Shown here: piece by piece, positions 34,550 to 45,643 of the stretch
Numbering within the stretch: position 1 is the first letter of the stretch
Layout of the letters: each line of letters starts with the position of its first letter
Assembly: GCA_023614405.1 (NCBI GenBank)
Contig: CM042685.1
Span: 234,029,661-234,093,660, forward strand
Source: Avena insularis
Taxonomy: Eukaryota; Streptophyta; Magnoliopsida; Poales; Poaceae
Direction of reading: 5' to 3'
Length of the DNA: 64,000 nt
Notes under the pieces: model-generated
Databases searched by the model: none
Told to the model about the DNA's origin: nothing
Seen by the model: only the letters and a program-made list of their open reading frames with translations
Made by a program: the position numbers and the translations under genes

Positions 34550-34920
34550 CGACGCACTCGAAAAACACAAGAAAGATCATGGTGACTTACACTGGAGTTG
34601 CTCGCCGATTTGCCTAAATTCCTCAAGGATAAACTCCTCTCTCGCAACAGCTCGCTTGGTCTTCGACTTCCAAACATCTGCATGGCCACGGATCATGAGA
34701 ACATCCTTCTCTAGGCTTCAGATGTGATCGCGTAGCAGAGGCAACTACGACGTCTCACTCGGCGGAGGACGGGCACCAATTAAGGCAGGAGGAGTGATCA
34801 CCGGCTCAGCATTCGAAGGACCCTAAGAGTGCACAAGTGAGAGAGCATAAACACCAGGGCTAATGACACAAGTCAAAAGAGACACTTATATTTACATCAA
34901 TAAACCACTACGTGGCAGAG
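34550..34920. other. Unassigned 370-bp interval
   Basis: It lies between the old Copia LTR end and the Athila 5' LTR. It shows no long ORF, no inverted-repeat ends and no match to other parts of the window. A short minus-strand open stretch (about 34560-34710) has coding-like composition, but I do not recognise it. It may be host DNA or a fragment of another element. Confidence 0.35.
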
Positions 34921-36471
34921 TGATACGTTGGAAACGTATCTATAATTTTTGATGCTCCATGCTTTATTAGTATCTACTTTGCTTTACTTGTCCACACTTT
35001 GAGGTTCTTTTTACATGTTTTCTGGTACTAACCTACTAACAAGTTGCAACAGTGCCAGATGCCTGTTTTTTGCTATTTTTGGTTTCAGAAAAGTTAGTAA
35101 AGAAATATTCTCGGAATTGGACGGGACAAACATCAAAGTCAATAACTTTATGTGGGGAACGAGAAGTCCAGAGGGGATCCGGAGAGGCCAGCCAGGGGGC
35201 AGACCCACCCCAGGCGCGAGTGAGCCCAGCCCTGCACCTGGCTAGGGTTTGGTGACCCTGGCTGCCTCCTCGGGTTCCCCCTTCGCCTATAAGAAGCCCC
35301 CTATGCAAAAACCCTGAGCACCGGATCAGAAATCCACGAAACCATTTGTAGCCGCCGCCACCATCGTCCCTAGATCGGGGGATCTGAAGTTCTTCCCGGC
35401 ACCCTGCCAGAGGGGATATCATCCCGGAGGCCTTCTCTCCGGTATGATGCATGAGTAGTTCCACCTTAGACTATGGGTCCATGTAGTATCTAGATGGTTG
35501 TATCTCCTCCTCGTGCTTTCATGTATAGATCTTGTGAGCTCCGTTCATGATCAAGATCTAATCTATTTTTAATCACGCATGTTGTGTTTGCGGGGATCCG
35601 ATGGATATTGAGATGATTATGTTGGTTTGATTAATGGTTTTGTCTTTATGATTCTATCATGTCTGTGTTGTTTGTGATCTTGCATGCTCTCCATTGTTAG
35701 TAGCTATCTTGGCCAAGTAGTTGCTAGTGAGTCCAAGAGGGGTATTTATGCTCGATAGTGGGTTCATGCCTCTAGTTTCCAAGGGAAGTGACAATAATCT
35801 ATTCGGTTGTAGATGTCCTTTTGCTACTAGGTAGAAAACAATGGTCTCTTGTTCATGGAACATGTGGACTGTTTACCTTATACACTTTTCTTAAAGCAGT
35901 TGTCTGTTGCTTGCAACTTAATACTGGAAGGGGTTCGGATGATAACCTGAAGGTGGACTACTAGTCATAGATGCAGTTGGATGGCGGTCTATGTATATTG
36001 TTGTATTGCCCAATCGAATCTCATAGGATCTTTCTGACTAGTAATTTCATTGTTATGCCTTGCTCAATTCCTGTCAATTGCCCTGTTGTAATTTGTTTAC
36101 CCTTCATGCCATGTTGTTTATCTAAGGAGAGCACCTCTAGTGAACTATGGACCCCAGTCCAATCTTTACCATTGATACATCTTCCACTGTTACTTGTTTA
36201 CTTGTTGCAAACCATTGCCTTCCACACCATACGTTTAATCCTTTGTTACAACAAACCGGTGAGCTTGACAACCTCACTGATACATTGGGACAAAGTCTTG
36301 AGTTTGTGTTGTGTAGGTCTCCGTGTTGCTTGCAACACCTGTGTGACGTTTCCTTCCTCCTACTGGTTCGATAGCCTCAGTTTATTACTGAGGGAAAACT
36401 TCTTCTTGTCTTTGCTTCACACCTTGCTCTTGGGGTTTCGACGAAGCGCTCCACTTGGACTAGCTGCATCA
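34921..36471 (+). repeat. 5' LTR of the Athila element
   Basis: About 1,551 bp, beginning TGATACGTTGG and ending CTGCATCA. The end is placed by the family pattern ATCA followed by AGCTTTTCTGG and the PBS. Only the first 520 bp can be checked against the truncated 3' LTR. Confidence 0.75.
35288..35296 (+). promoter_or_regulatory. TATA box of the Athila 5' LTR
   Basis: TATAAGAAG in CCCTTCGCCTATAAGAAGCC; the same box is conserved at 41630-41638 in the 3' LTR despite the overall divergence. Confidence 0.6.
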
Positions 36472-36479
36472 AGCTTTTC

Positions 36480-36495
36480 TGGCCGTTCTTGAGGC
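36480..36495 (+). other. Degenerate primer binding site of the Athila element
   Basis: TGGCCGTTCTTGAGGC stands where Triticeae Athila elements usually carry TGGCGCCGTTGCCGGGG. It is shortened and altered, so priming was probably lost in this copy. The expected motif is from memory. Confidence 0.5.
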
Positions 36496-36710
36496 TAAGG
36501 AGGTCTTTAGTAGGGAAGTCCTTCACTTCCTTTCTCTTTACTTTTTTTTGAGTTTTCTTTGTTTCTTTTGCTTGGTTTTGTTTGCCTCTTTTCAAAAAAC
36601 CCAAAAAAAATTAGTCTAGTTTGGTTTGCTTGCTTTATTCAAAAACACAAAAAATATTATTTCCTGCTCTAGCTGCTGCTGCTGTTTTTGGCTTGCCCAC
36701 CTTTGCCAAA

Positions 36711-37724
36711 ATGAACTCTGCTGAGAACACCAAGTTGTGTGACTTCACTAGCACCAACAATAATGATTTCCTAAGCACTCATATTGCTCCACCTGCTCCT
36801 GATGCTACCTTTTATGAAATTAATCCTACTTTGTTGAATCTTGTGATGAGAGAACAATTTTCTAGTGCTGGTCCTGATGATCCTGCTGCCCATCTTAATA
36901 GCTTTGTTGAACTTTGTGAGATGCAAAAGTATAAGGATGTAGATGGAGATATTATTAAGCTCAAGATTTTTCCTTTCTCCTTGAGAGGGAAAGCTAGAGA
37001 ATGGTTACTTTCTTTGCCTAAAAATAGTACTGATTCTTGGACTAAGTGCAAAGATGCTTTTATTGGAAAGTACTATCCTCCTGCTAAGATTATATCTATG
37101 AGAAGTGACATTATGAAATTTAAACAACTTGATAGTGAACATGTTGCTCCATCTTGGGAAAGAATGAAATCTTTGGTTAAGAATTGCCCTACTCATGGAC
37201 TCGCTGCTTGGATGATTATCCAGACTTTTTATGCAAGTTTGAACTTCTCTTCAAGAAATTTGTTGGATTCAGCTGCTGGAGGTACCTTTATGGGCCTCAC
37301 TTTGGATGCTGCAACAAGGCTCCTTGATAATATGATGGTTAACTACTCTGAATGGCATGTTGAGAGAGCTCCACATGGTAAGAAGGTAAATTTTGTTGAG
37401 GAAACTTCCTCTTTCAGTGAAAATATTGATGTTATTATGGATATGCTTGTTAATGGGAAAGCTCCTTTAGATCCTAATAGTGTTCCCTTAGCCTCTTTGG
37501 TTGCTCAAACAGAGAAAGTTGATGTGAACTTCATTAGAAACAACAATTTCAACAACAATGCCTATAGGAACAATTTTGGTAGCAACAAAAATTATAGGCC
37601 TTATCCTCCTAATAATGGCAATTCCTACGGAAACTCCTACAATAATGCTAGAAGTGCCCCTCTGAACTTGAAGTCATGCTCAAGGACTTTATTAGTAAAC
37701 AAACCACTTTCAATAAGACTATAG
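36711..37724 (+). pseudogene. Athila gag (capsid), frameshifted at the C-terminus
   Basis: The gag frame begins MNSAENTKLCDFTS; an ATG further upstream (36621) is in frame but low-complexity. Typical retrotransposon gag blocks follow: DPAAHLNSFVELCEM, LRGKAREWLLSLP, WTKCKDAFIGKYYPPAK, and the Asn-rich stretch FNNNAYRNNFGSNKNYRPYPPNN. Near 37660 the frame shifts: the natural continuation (LEVMLKDFISKQTTFNKTIEEKLL) lies in another frame and meets TAA near 37820. The product would be the structural particle protein that packages element RNA in the cytoplasm. The frameshift removes only the tail before protease, so the capsid part could still be encoded. Confidence 0.85.
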
Positions 37725-37876
37725 AGGAAAAGCTTTTGACTATTGAGAAAAATATATCCTCTTTGTCTAAAGCTCAGTCCTCTTTGTTTAATAAAATGGC
37801 TGCTAAACCTGAAACTATGTAAAACACCTTTGCTACTGCTCATGCTATACAAGTTACTATTGATGAAAATGTTAGG

Positions 37877-38666
37877 ATGTTAGCTCAACTTCAGGCTAAG
37901 TGGGAAAGGGAAGCTGAAATTGATAGAAACAATAGTGTGTGCACTATCACCACTAAACCACAAGTAGTCCCTATTCCTACTCCTACTATACCTAAGCCTA
38001 TTTATCCTACTACTAATGATGCCAAGTTTGACTTTGATATTGATGGTTGCAATATTTCTGAAGTGATTATCTTCTTACAAAAGCTTGCTAGAAGTCCTGA
38101 TGCCAGTGATATGCATGTTGCCTTTACCAAACACATTATAGATGCTCTTGTTAAGATTAAGGAAGAGAAGCTAAAACACAAAGCTTCTATTCCTAGGAAA
38201 GTAGAAGATAGTTGGGAACCCATTATTAATATGCAAGTGAATGACTTTGACATCAAAGCTTCATGTGATCTTGGTTCTAGTGTCTCTATTATGCCTAGGA
38301 AGATTTATGAAATGCTTGATTTGCCACCATTGGAAGATTGTTATTTAGATATCCTACTCAATGATAATGCTAAAATAAACTCATGGGGAGTATTAATGAT
38401 GTTCTCATTATGGTTAACAATGCTTATGTCCCTGTGGATTTCTATGTTTTGGATGTTGAATACAATGCTTCTTGTTCTATTACTTTGGGAAGACCTTTTC
38501 TTAGAACAGTTGGTGCCATCATTGATATAAAAGAAGGCACCATAAAATATCATTTTCCATTCAATAAAGGTATTGAACACTTCCCTATGAGGAGAGAGAA
38601 GTTGCGTTTTGCTCCTCCTTTGAAAGCAAGATATGATGTGAATGGTTCTTCATTTGAAAATACTTG
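37877..38666 (+). pseudogene. Athila protease region (broken by one frameshift)
   Basis: The first frame (to 38530) contains the gag-protease linker and the aspartic protease core: NDFDIKASCDLGSSVSIMPRKIYEML, with active-site DLG as usual in Athila, then LLNDNAKINSWG. At about 38380 a one-base indel moves the rest into the next frame (from 38383), where NNAYVPVDFYVLDVEYN and SITLGRPFLRTVGAIID complete the retropepsin fold. The last residues (GSSFENT) end at TGA 38664-38666. No RT follows, which sets this family apart from autonomous Athila elements. Confidence 0.8.
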
Positions 38667-39299
38667 ATTCTTCTTGGTTCTTGTGCCTAACTTAAAGGCG
38701 TTAAAGAAAAGTACTTGTTGGGAGATAACCCAAGAGTTTCCTTGAGTCTTGGAATTTATTACTTTAGTAATGGCATCTCCTTATCTTTTTGTTTGCTTTT
38801 TGTGCCAAGAATGACCTCTAATGAGAGGGAAGTAAGATTTGGGGAGTTTCTATCTCGAAACATATTTCTGTCCTCCACCAAAAAATTCGTGAGGAGGGTC
38901 TGTAACTCAGATTGAGCTCAAAATTTACGAATAAATACCCCGGTATGTTAGCTAACTTTCGTTAGTTCAACACTTTTTGATTTGAGAAATAGAAGATGTT
39001 CTAAAAATTAGTTTCTACCTGCTGGTCTGTTTTGACAGATTTTTGCCATCATTTGCATTTGCTTCTTATTGATTCCTTTTTGAGTTCTCTTTAGGTGAAT
39101 TGAGCTTTTGGAAGGAGTTACTACAGTAGCTTGTGTTTTTAGCGAAAAGCCTTGCTGTTCTAAAGCTTTGCCAAAGGTATAATATCTTTTGAATACACTA
39201 ATGTTGCTAATGAAGATTGTGTGAAGTTTTGTATGAAGGAAAAATTCAGGTGTAAAGAAAGAATGATGCAATGAGATGAAGAATGGACAAAATCTCAAG

Positions 39300-39330
39300 C
39301 TTGGGGATGCCACCATGGTGTCACCCCAAG
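39300..39330 (+). repeat. Hairpin 1 with purine-tract-like arm (Athila interior)
   Basis: CTTGGGG pairs with CCCCAAG, and the loop contains the palindrome CACCATGGTG. The left arm is part of AAGCTTGGGGATGC, close to the real purine tract AACTTGGGGATGCT at 41246. Confidence 0.7.
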
Positions 39331-39361
39331 AAATATCCAAGAGGTACAAGCGTCAAAGCTT

Positions 39362-39382
39362 GGGGATGCTCAAGGCATCCCC
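39362..39382 (+). repeat. Hairpin 2 with purine-tract-like arm (Athila interior)
   Basis: Perfect 8-bp stem GGGGATGC / GCATCCCC around TCAAG, preceded by AAGCTT. It is the second of two 14-base direct repeats, 59 bp apart. Confidence 0.75.
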
Positions 39383-41245
39383 TTCTTCATCAATAAAAAG
39401 CTCAGGTCTATCTAGACACTTTGTTTTTATTGTTTCATGCGCAGTTCTGTTGTTCTTGGAGTGTCTTAGTTTTCGTTTGACTAAAGTAGTTTGGACCCCC
39501 GTTCTCGCTGTGTTGTTTTGCAAATAAGTTTGCTTGGTGTTTGGAAAGGAGTAGTAAGTTCTTGCTTGAAGTGCAAGAGGAGTTTGCATTGACTGTGACT
39601 TAGACTTTAGCATGACATGCTGGGTGTCGTTTTAACATTATGCTTAGTGATTATTGTTGTAGCATGTCTTGTTCCAAACAATTGGGATTGCTTAGTGTGC
39701 CTTGAAGAAATTATGCGTTGTTTTAGCATGCAAAAGCATAGTATTATGGTATTCTCCTTTGATGTTTTGCTTGGGTTGACTTGACACATGCTCACACCAT
39801 GTTATGACTATGACAAGTCACCATTAGCCTCAATGATCATTTAGTCCTTGACTTGTAGTACCACTCTTTGCTTTGATTAGTATGCTTTGTTGCATTGCAT
39901 GATTATGGCCATTATTGCTCTCTTAGTTGGTTGCTCCCAGTCTTTTGCTAGCTTCCACTTGTATGAGTAAGTCCTACTCATGCCTCCAACTCCCAAGAAA
40001 CCAAGTTATTCCAAAGTGTCCACTATAAACTCCTATGCATGGTGTGTTACACCATTCCAAGTATATTCTTGTTTTCAACTATCTTCCAGTTAAAAAAAAT
40101 ATTTTGTTATGTGAAAACTTAGTGATTAAATCCCTCACGAACTTGATGGCACACTTTATATTCTTTGCCCCTAATAAACTTGAACCATTGTGACAACTTT
40201 GTTGTATATGCTTGCACTTATAAGTTGGAATTAGCAGAACCGTGCTGTCACGGGGAACGTTTTCAACATTGCACTTGTACCTTGTTGTACTCATTTGATA
40301 TCATGTTCTTTTGTCTATGGATGTCACCGGTGTGAAATAAAGAGGGAACTTGTAAGTCCATGGAGTTTGTATTCTGTGTTATAGAAAGTCCTGGGCCGCT
40401 AGCCTAAGCCATGCCTAATCATGGTGGAAACTTGCAGCATCACCATAATGAGCTATCTATGAAGCATCCTCAATAAAAAAGCTATGCATATGGTAAATAA
40501 AAAGATTGCTGAGATGCTCATTGTCTGTTTGCCTTGTCATTTTGGTTATGGGAAAGCTCATGTACCATGTGCAAGGGGTACCCCGTTGGCGGTTCTCAAT
40601 GATATGCAAATACTTACAGTGACAAGAACTTACCTGGACCCAAAGTTGAGTATGCATGAGGTGTGGCCCTCGTATTCAAGGGGCATGAGATTGCCAACTT
40701 ATAATTCGTCAAACATATACTCCGGCTTTGCAACTTTAACCTTAACCACTTCAAGATGCTTATGATAGGGGCAATGAGGGATGAAAGCTAACAAGTACCA
40801 TAATTTTTGGAAGCTCTTTTTGAAACTTGTAATCCCTACTTCCTTTACAAAAAGGTCTTTCTTCCACCATTATTTGAGTCTCCAGCTTCTACCTTTAGGC
40901 ACCATTAAGAGAGCATAGTTGTCATTCTGTGTGCGGTGTTCCAAAGCTTATTAATTGATGCATATTGCGTTATTACTTGTTCGTGTGCTATTTGTTTCTA
41001 GTCACCCTTGTGAACTTTGCAGGTGTCCTATGCATCTATATTGCTACTCTATGAGGGACAAGCTGATTTCCACTATGCTATGTTTTCTGTATGTGAAACA
41101 AACAAATGTTTTCCAATGCATGTTTAGAGTTCTTTGATCCCAGCTTACAATGCTTGCAAATGGTTGGATCTTTATTATGAGGGTGCATGTCACCTCAAAA
41201 AATATTCTTTTTATCACTTACCTACTCGAGGACGAGAACGAGTTA

Positions 41246-41259
41246 AACTTGGGGATGCT
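41246..41259 (+). other. Polypurine tract region of the Athila element
   Basis: AACTTGGGGATGCT directly precedes the 3' LTR start TGATACGTCGG. Confidence 0.75.
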
Positions 41260-41780
41260 TGATACGTCGGAAACGTATCTATAATTTTTTATGCTCCATG
41301 CTTGTTTAGTATCTACTTTGCTTTGCTTTGTCTACAATTTGAGGTGCTTTTTACATGTTTTCTGGTACTAACCTATTAACAAGTTGCCATAGTGCCAGTT
41401 GCTTGTTTTCTGCTGTTTTTGGTTCCAGAAAATCTAGTAAGGAAATATTCTCGGAATTGGGTGGGACAAATGTCAAAGTCAATAACTTTCCATGGGGAAC
41501 AAGAAGTCGACAGGGGAGCCGGAGAGGCGTGCGAGGGCAGCCACACCCCTCCTAGGCGCGGGTGGGCCCTGCCCCGCGCCTAGGCAGGGTGTGGGGCCCC
41601 TGGCCACCGCCTTGGCCTCCCCCTTCGCATATAAGAAGCCCCCGATGCAAAAACCCTAAGTACCCGATCAATATTCCATGAAACCTTCGGTAGCCGCCGC
41701 CACCGTCATCCCTAGATCGGGAGGATCTGAAGTTCTTCCCGGCACCCTGTCGGAGGGGAGTTAACCCCGGAGGCTTTCTT
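41260..41780 (+). repeat. 3' LTR of the Athila element, first 521 bp
   Basis: Aligns with the start of the 5' LTR and stops at GGAGGCTTTCTT, where the LTR of Gypsy A begins. The remaining 1 kb should lie beyond the right edge of the window. TATA box TATAAGAAG at 41630-41638. Confidence 0.85.
41776..41780. repeat. Presumed target-site duplication TTCTT, left copy (Gypsy A)
   Basis: The five bases before the LTR start TGTAACATACC. The partner copy is outside the window, so this is predicted only. Confidence 0.45.
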
Positions 41781-44700
41781 TGTAACATACCACCCTTCTG
41801 TGTAATATTAATAAGGACATGTTTGAGCATAGCATGCATGCATTATACTTGCACTTTGGTTTAAACAAACAAACAAAAATAAAACCCTAATTTTGCTTCC
41901 TCTCAAAACCATTCAAATGGTTTACATATTTTGAAAACTATCAAAACAAATGGAGCCCAAATTGTGTTAAGGGCCCCTTAGTGTTTTCAGATATTTTATA
42001 AAAGTTTATGTAATTTGGAGATATTCAAAACAGAGTTGAATTTGAAAATACAAACAGAAATTGAAAAACAGAAAAGAAACAGTTTTCCTAGAAAAAAATA
42101 ACTAACCTAGCTCTACTGGGCCGAGCCCATCACTCCTTTGTCTCTCTCCCTGCCGCTCGCGCACAGCATCCAGCGCGGCCCCTGACCCAGCAGCAGCCCC
42201 GTGCGGCCCACCTATGGCCCGATACCGATTCGGCCTTATGTCCTCTCGTCGTCTTCGTCAACGATGAGTCGACGACAAGCATATCCGTGGCAGCGTCGCT
42301 GTCGTCGATCCGCTTATTTCGCCCGTCCATGGACACTGAAGGTTGGATAAGAATGCCACGCCACCCCTGCCTCGGCCTTATCTCTTTCCCCTCTCTCTCC
42401 CGACCTCCCTCTTGTGTTCCTCTCCTCTGGACGAAACCCTAGCCGCTCGTCCCCGCCGTCTCCAGCCGCCCCGAGCTTCGCCGTTGCCCCTAGGAGCTAC
42501 GCCTCGTCGAGCTGAGTCTCCCCGCCGAAGGAATCGGCCGCCGGCGCTAAGGAACGTCGCCATCGACCTCGCCTTCCCGAGCTCCTACCACCACGTTCTT
42601 CATCGATTACTGCGTCGCCCGTGCTCGCCTCGCCTCACTGACCCCACCGTCGTGCTCCTCTCCGTTTACTCCCTCTTTCCATGTGCTGTCTTCCTCGTGT
42701 GAGCCCGACGCTGCTGCCGCTAGCCATCTTCGCACCGCCGTCTCCGGTGACCAAGAACCGGTGGCGCCACCACCATATTACTCCCCGCGATGCCCTCTCT
42801 CCAACGCGCCCCTTCGTGTGTCCAGGCGCGCACTAGATCGATGGATCCATGCTCGACCTGGGAGCATCCCCATTGATGACATCAGCATGATGTCATGCTG
42901 GTGTCATAATCCCTTTTCCTTTTTCTTTTATTAATATCTGTAATTATTTTCTGTAAATAAGAAATATATGACAGGTGGGCCCTGCCTGTCAGGGTTTTAA
43001 TATTTCTATAAATGTTTTCTGAAATTGTTAAATATCTGACATGTGGGCCCAACTTGGAAAATATTTTAATTATTCCAAAAATGATTTAAAATGAATTAAA
43101 ATTGGAGAAATTCATAACTAATTCATTTTAAATCAGAAAAATACAAATAATATACCAAAATGATCAGAAAAATGAAACGTATCTAACTAAGCTATAATCA
43201 TACATTGTTAAACAACTTTGATGACAAGTTTAATTAGAAGAACCAATTGAACCCCACAGGTGATTCCGCGAATCCCCCTGTTCTAGGGTTTGGACCTCTC
43301 GGACCCCCTTTAAAATGACCAAGCATGTTCTAGGGTTCATTTCAACACTATTCACCTTGTCATATCATCCATATTGTATGAGCATTTCACATGCCATGTG
43401 TTGAATGTTGCTTTCTCTTTTCTGGTGATTGGTTCTTGCGAATAGGAACCGGACCCGAGGCTGAAGTCAACGCCACTGAAGAGCAGTACTAGTCCAACAA
43501 CGGACAAGGCAAGCGAAGCCCCACTCATACATATGAATCCTATGTTTACAAAGTATTTCATTCTCGCCATATGCATTCGGTTCAACAGTCTTTTATCAAT
43601 GGATGGAGTAATCCAATCTGATGCATGTTTCCCTTGTGAACAATATTACCTGATCCAATGCTCCTAGCATAACTAGGGTTTGGCTTATGAGCATCGCTAG
43701 TGCCACAGTTCCGTCAAGCTCAGTCATGCTTAGTGGTCTGATGCTGATCATTCAGATGATGCACTGGAGATGCGAATGAATCTAGTACGGTAGGATGTTG
43801 TGATGTGATTAGAGATGGATAATAAACATCATAAGGCTTGTATGGGAGGCCATGTGGGTTATGGTTTTTCCAGTCCCATACTTGCCACCCCTAGGACCAG
43901 ATGTTCTTGCCTATTGAACCAAGACGAGCGTACAACCACAACGGGGCCTGGAAACCCCCTCGACCAACTAACTTGGCTAGTAGATTCCATGAGTCACACA
44001 GTTTGGGCTTTCCATTCGACATATGAATCTTGGTTATTCTTGAATGGAGGTGAAGGAGGTGCATTCATAACAGGTAGGTAAGCTTGGCCGAGAATAAGAG
44101 ATGCCAGGCATCCGTAATCTTGAACCATGTGCACATCATTAGGGACCGGCTTCGGGACTTGACCCGTTACGGTGGCATCTCCCTAGTGCGTGACTCATGG
44201 TCTCGGTGAAAGCAAGGTAAAGTTCGTGGTCAACCACTCTCTGTCGGCCTTCCAAGGAAGAGGGCTAATAATTTGGCATTAAGAATCGGTTGGTACGTGT
44301 GGGTAAAGTTGTGCACCCCTGCAGGGTTATTAATCTTTTCAAAAAGCCGTGTCCACGGTTATGGATAACTTGGGAACGAACGTGAAGATCATAGAGAACT
44401 ATAACCGAATGATAAAACTTGGCCAACTAATGTGAGATCCAGAGTACTTCCTCGGGGTTGTTTGAGGGGGTAGTCCGGGAAGAGAGGTTCAGTTGATGAT
44501 GGTACTTGGTGGATATCGAAGATGACTCCGAAGAGCTAGAGTTGCAGTCTTCTTATCCCCTTTTGAAAATGATCTGACTAGACGAGTTTCTTCTCCCTCT
44601 TGTTTTGAAAACAAAAGATGGCTTTATGCAAAATAACTCCACTAGCCATAAGTCTTGCAGAGTACACCATGTACTCAGTCTTGCTTCGTTGATGTTTTTT

Positions 44701-45062
44701 ACAGATGAAGCTACTCCAACTAAAGGTGGTTTCTACGTCGAAGTCAACGAGTAGTCGGGGTTCCCGTGCAGCAGCCTAGGATCTATGGAAGGGTCGCTAC
44801 TTATGTTTAAGGCCTCTTAGGCCCTTTGCTAAGTTTGTTGTTTAGAACAACTTGTTTGCTTCTGTTGTTTGATGTAATGTTGGGTCTGTGACCCCTAGCT
44901 TGTATGACTGGTTTGTAACTCGCTTAAGAGTTTACCTTAATAATGTATGGTTTGTATGTTTTGTAATGTTACCGATCTTTCCCTGCGCGCTTCGGAATTT
45001 AGGTTAGGCTTATATCAGATAAGGATCTGGTATTTGTCTAGCCCTGATCCCGAGTCGTGACA
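41781..45062 (+). repeat. 5' LTR of Gypsy A
   Basis: 3,282 bp, TG...CA, followed by the PBS. A GC-rich block at about 42120-42850 contains a Pro/Arg-rich ORF (42343-42702) that looks gene-like in composition but has no recognised domain and lacks a counterpart elsewhere. The rest is AT-rich and non-coding. Confidence 0.8.
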
Positions 45063-45067
45063 GATTT

Positions 45068-45079
45068 TGGTATCAGAGC
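45068..45079 (+). other. Primer binding site of Gypsy A
   Basis: TGGTATCAGAGC five bases after the LTR end. Confidence 0.85.
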
Positions 45080-45643
45080 AGGACTGCATGTAGGAAACCC
45101 TTATAGCTGGTCGATGTTGATTCTAGAGATTGAGAAAACTATTTGAAAGCTAAAACTATTTGCAAAACTCTGAATATGACTCTTTTTACTCCTTATCCAA
45201 GGTTGTTCTATTGCTGAGTTATCTTATCTCGTTTGCTTTGTAAGGTTTTCACTTCTCGTCTATCATTTCAAACTTTTAGTATATACGGGTTTGGGTTGTT
45301 TTCCCTAGTACTCCGTACTTGGTTGCAAGGCTCAGAGTTTCCAAGATATATCTGTGAACCTGAGCATTGTTTTTCAACTTTGCTAAGGATGCCTCTAATC
45401 CCGCTCCCTATTCTTTTGTGACTTGTTGGTATCATATCATGCTTGCATTCCATTGTTATGGTTTGTATCTAAGTTGGTAGCGTATACGTTCCGTATGCTT
45501 GTTCTACTGCCATACTTAAATGCATTGATATAATCTGCATCCACATGTTCACCTCTACCACGATCTTTTGATATGGTTTTCGTCATTCTTTGATGTACCC
45601 TTTTTGGTGAATCCATTTTCATGGTTTCTGTTTTCTCCTCAAG

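Larger units (their letters stand above)
38667..41245 (+). other. Non-coding 3' interior of the Athila element
   Basis: About 2.6 kb occupies the space where pol and an env-like ORF would lie in an autonomous Athila. I find no RT, integrase or transmembrane ORF. The stretch contains two hairpins built on AAGCTTGGGGATGC (39297-39382). The ORFs are short and without features. Confidence 0.7.
34921..41780 (+). mobile_element. Sabrina-like Athila Gypsy element, non-autonomous, 3' LTR cut by Gypsy A
   Basis: LTRs start TGATACGT..GGAAACGTATCTATAATTTT, the signature of Triticeae Athila elements such as Sabrina. The interior holds an Athila-type gag and protease but no RT, RNase H or integrase in the 2.6 kb that follow. 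Sabrina is, as far as I recall, such a non-autonomous family. The partial 3' LTR differs from the 5' LTR at roughly a tenth or more of positions by eye, so this is an older insertion than the Copia elements of the left nest. Confidence 0.85.

Noticed and set aside
36147..36492. ORFs over 35971-36492 as an Athila leader protein
   Set aside because: They fall within the 5' LTR before the PBS and have low-complexity hydrophobic content.
42343..42702. Pro/Arg-rich ORF as a captured host gene
   Set aside because: No domain is recognisable and composition alone can explain the open frame. Kept only as part of the GC-rich LTR core observation.
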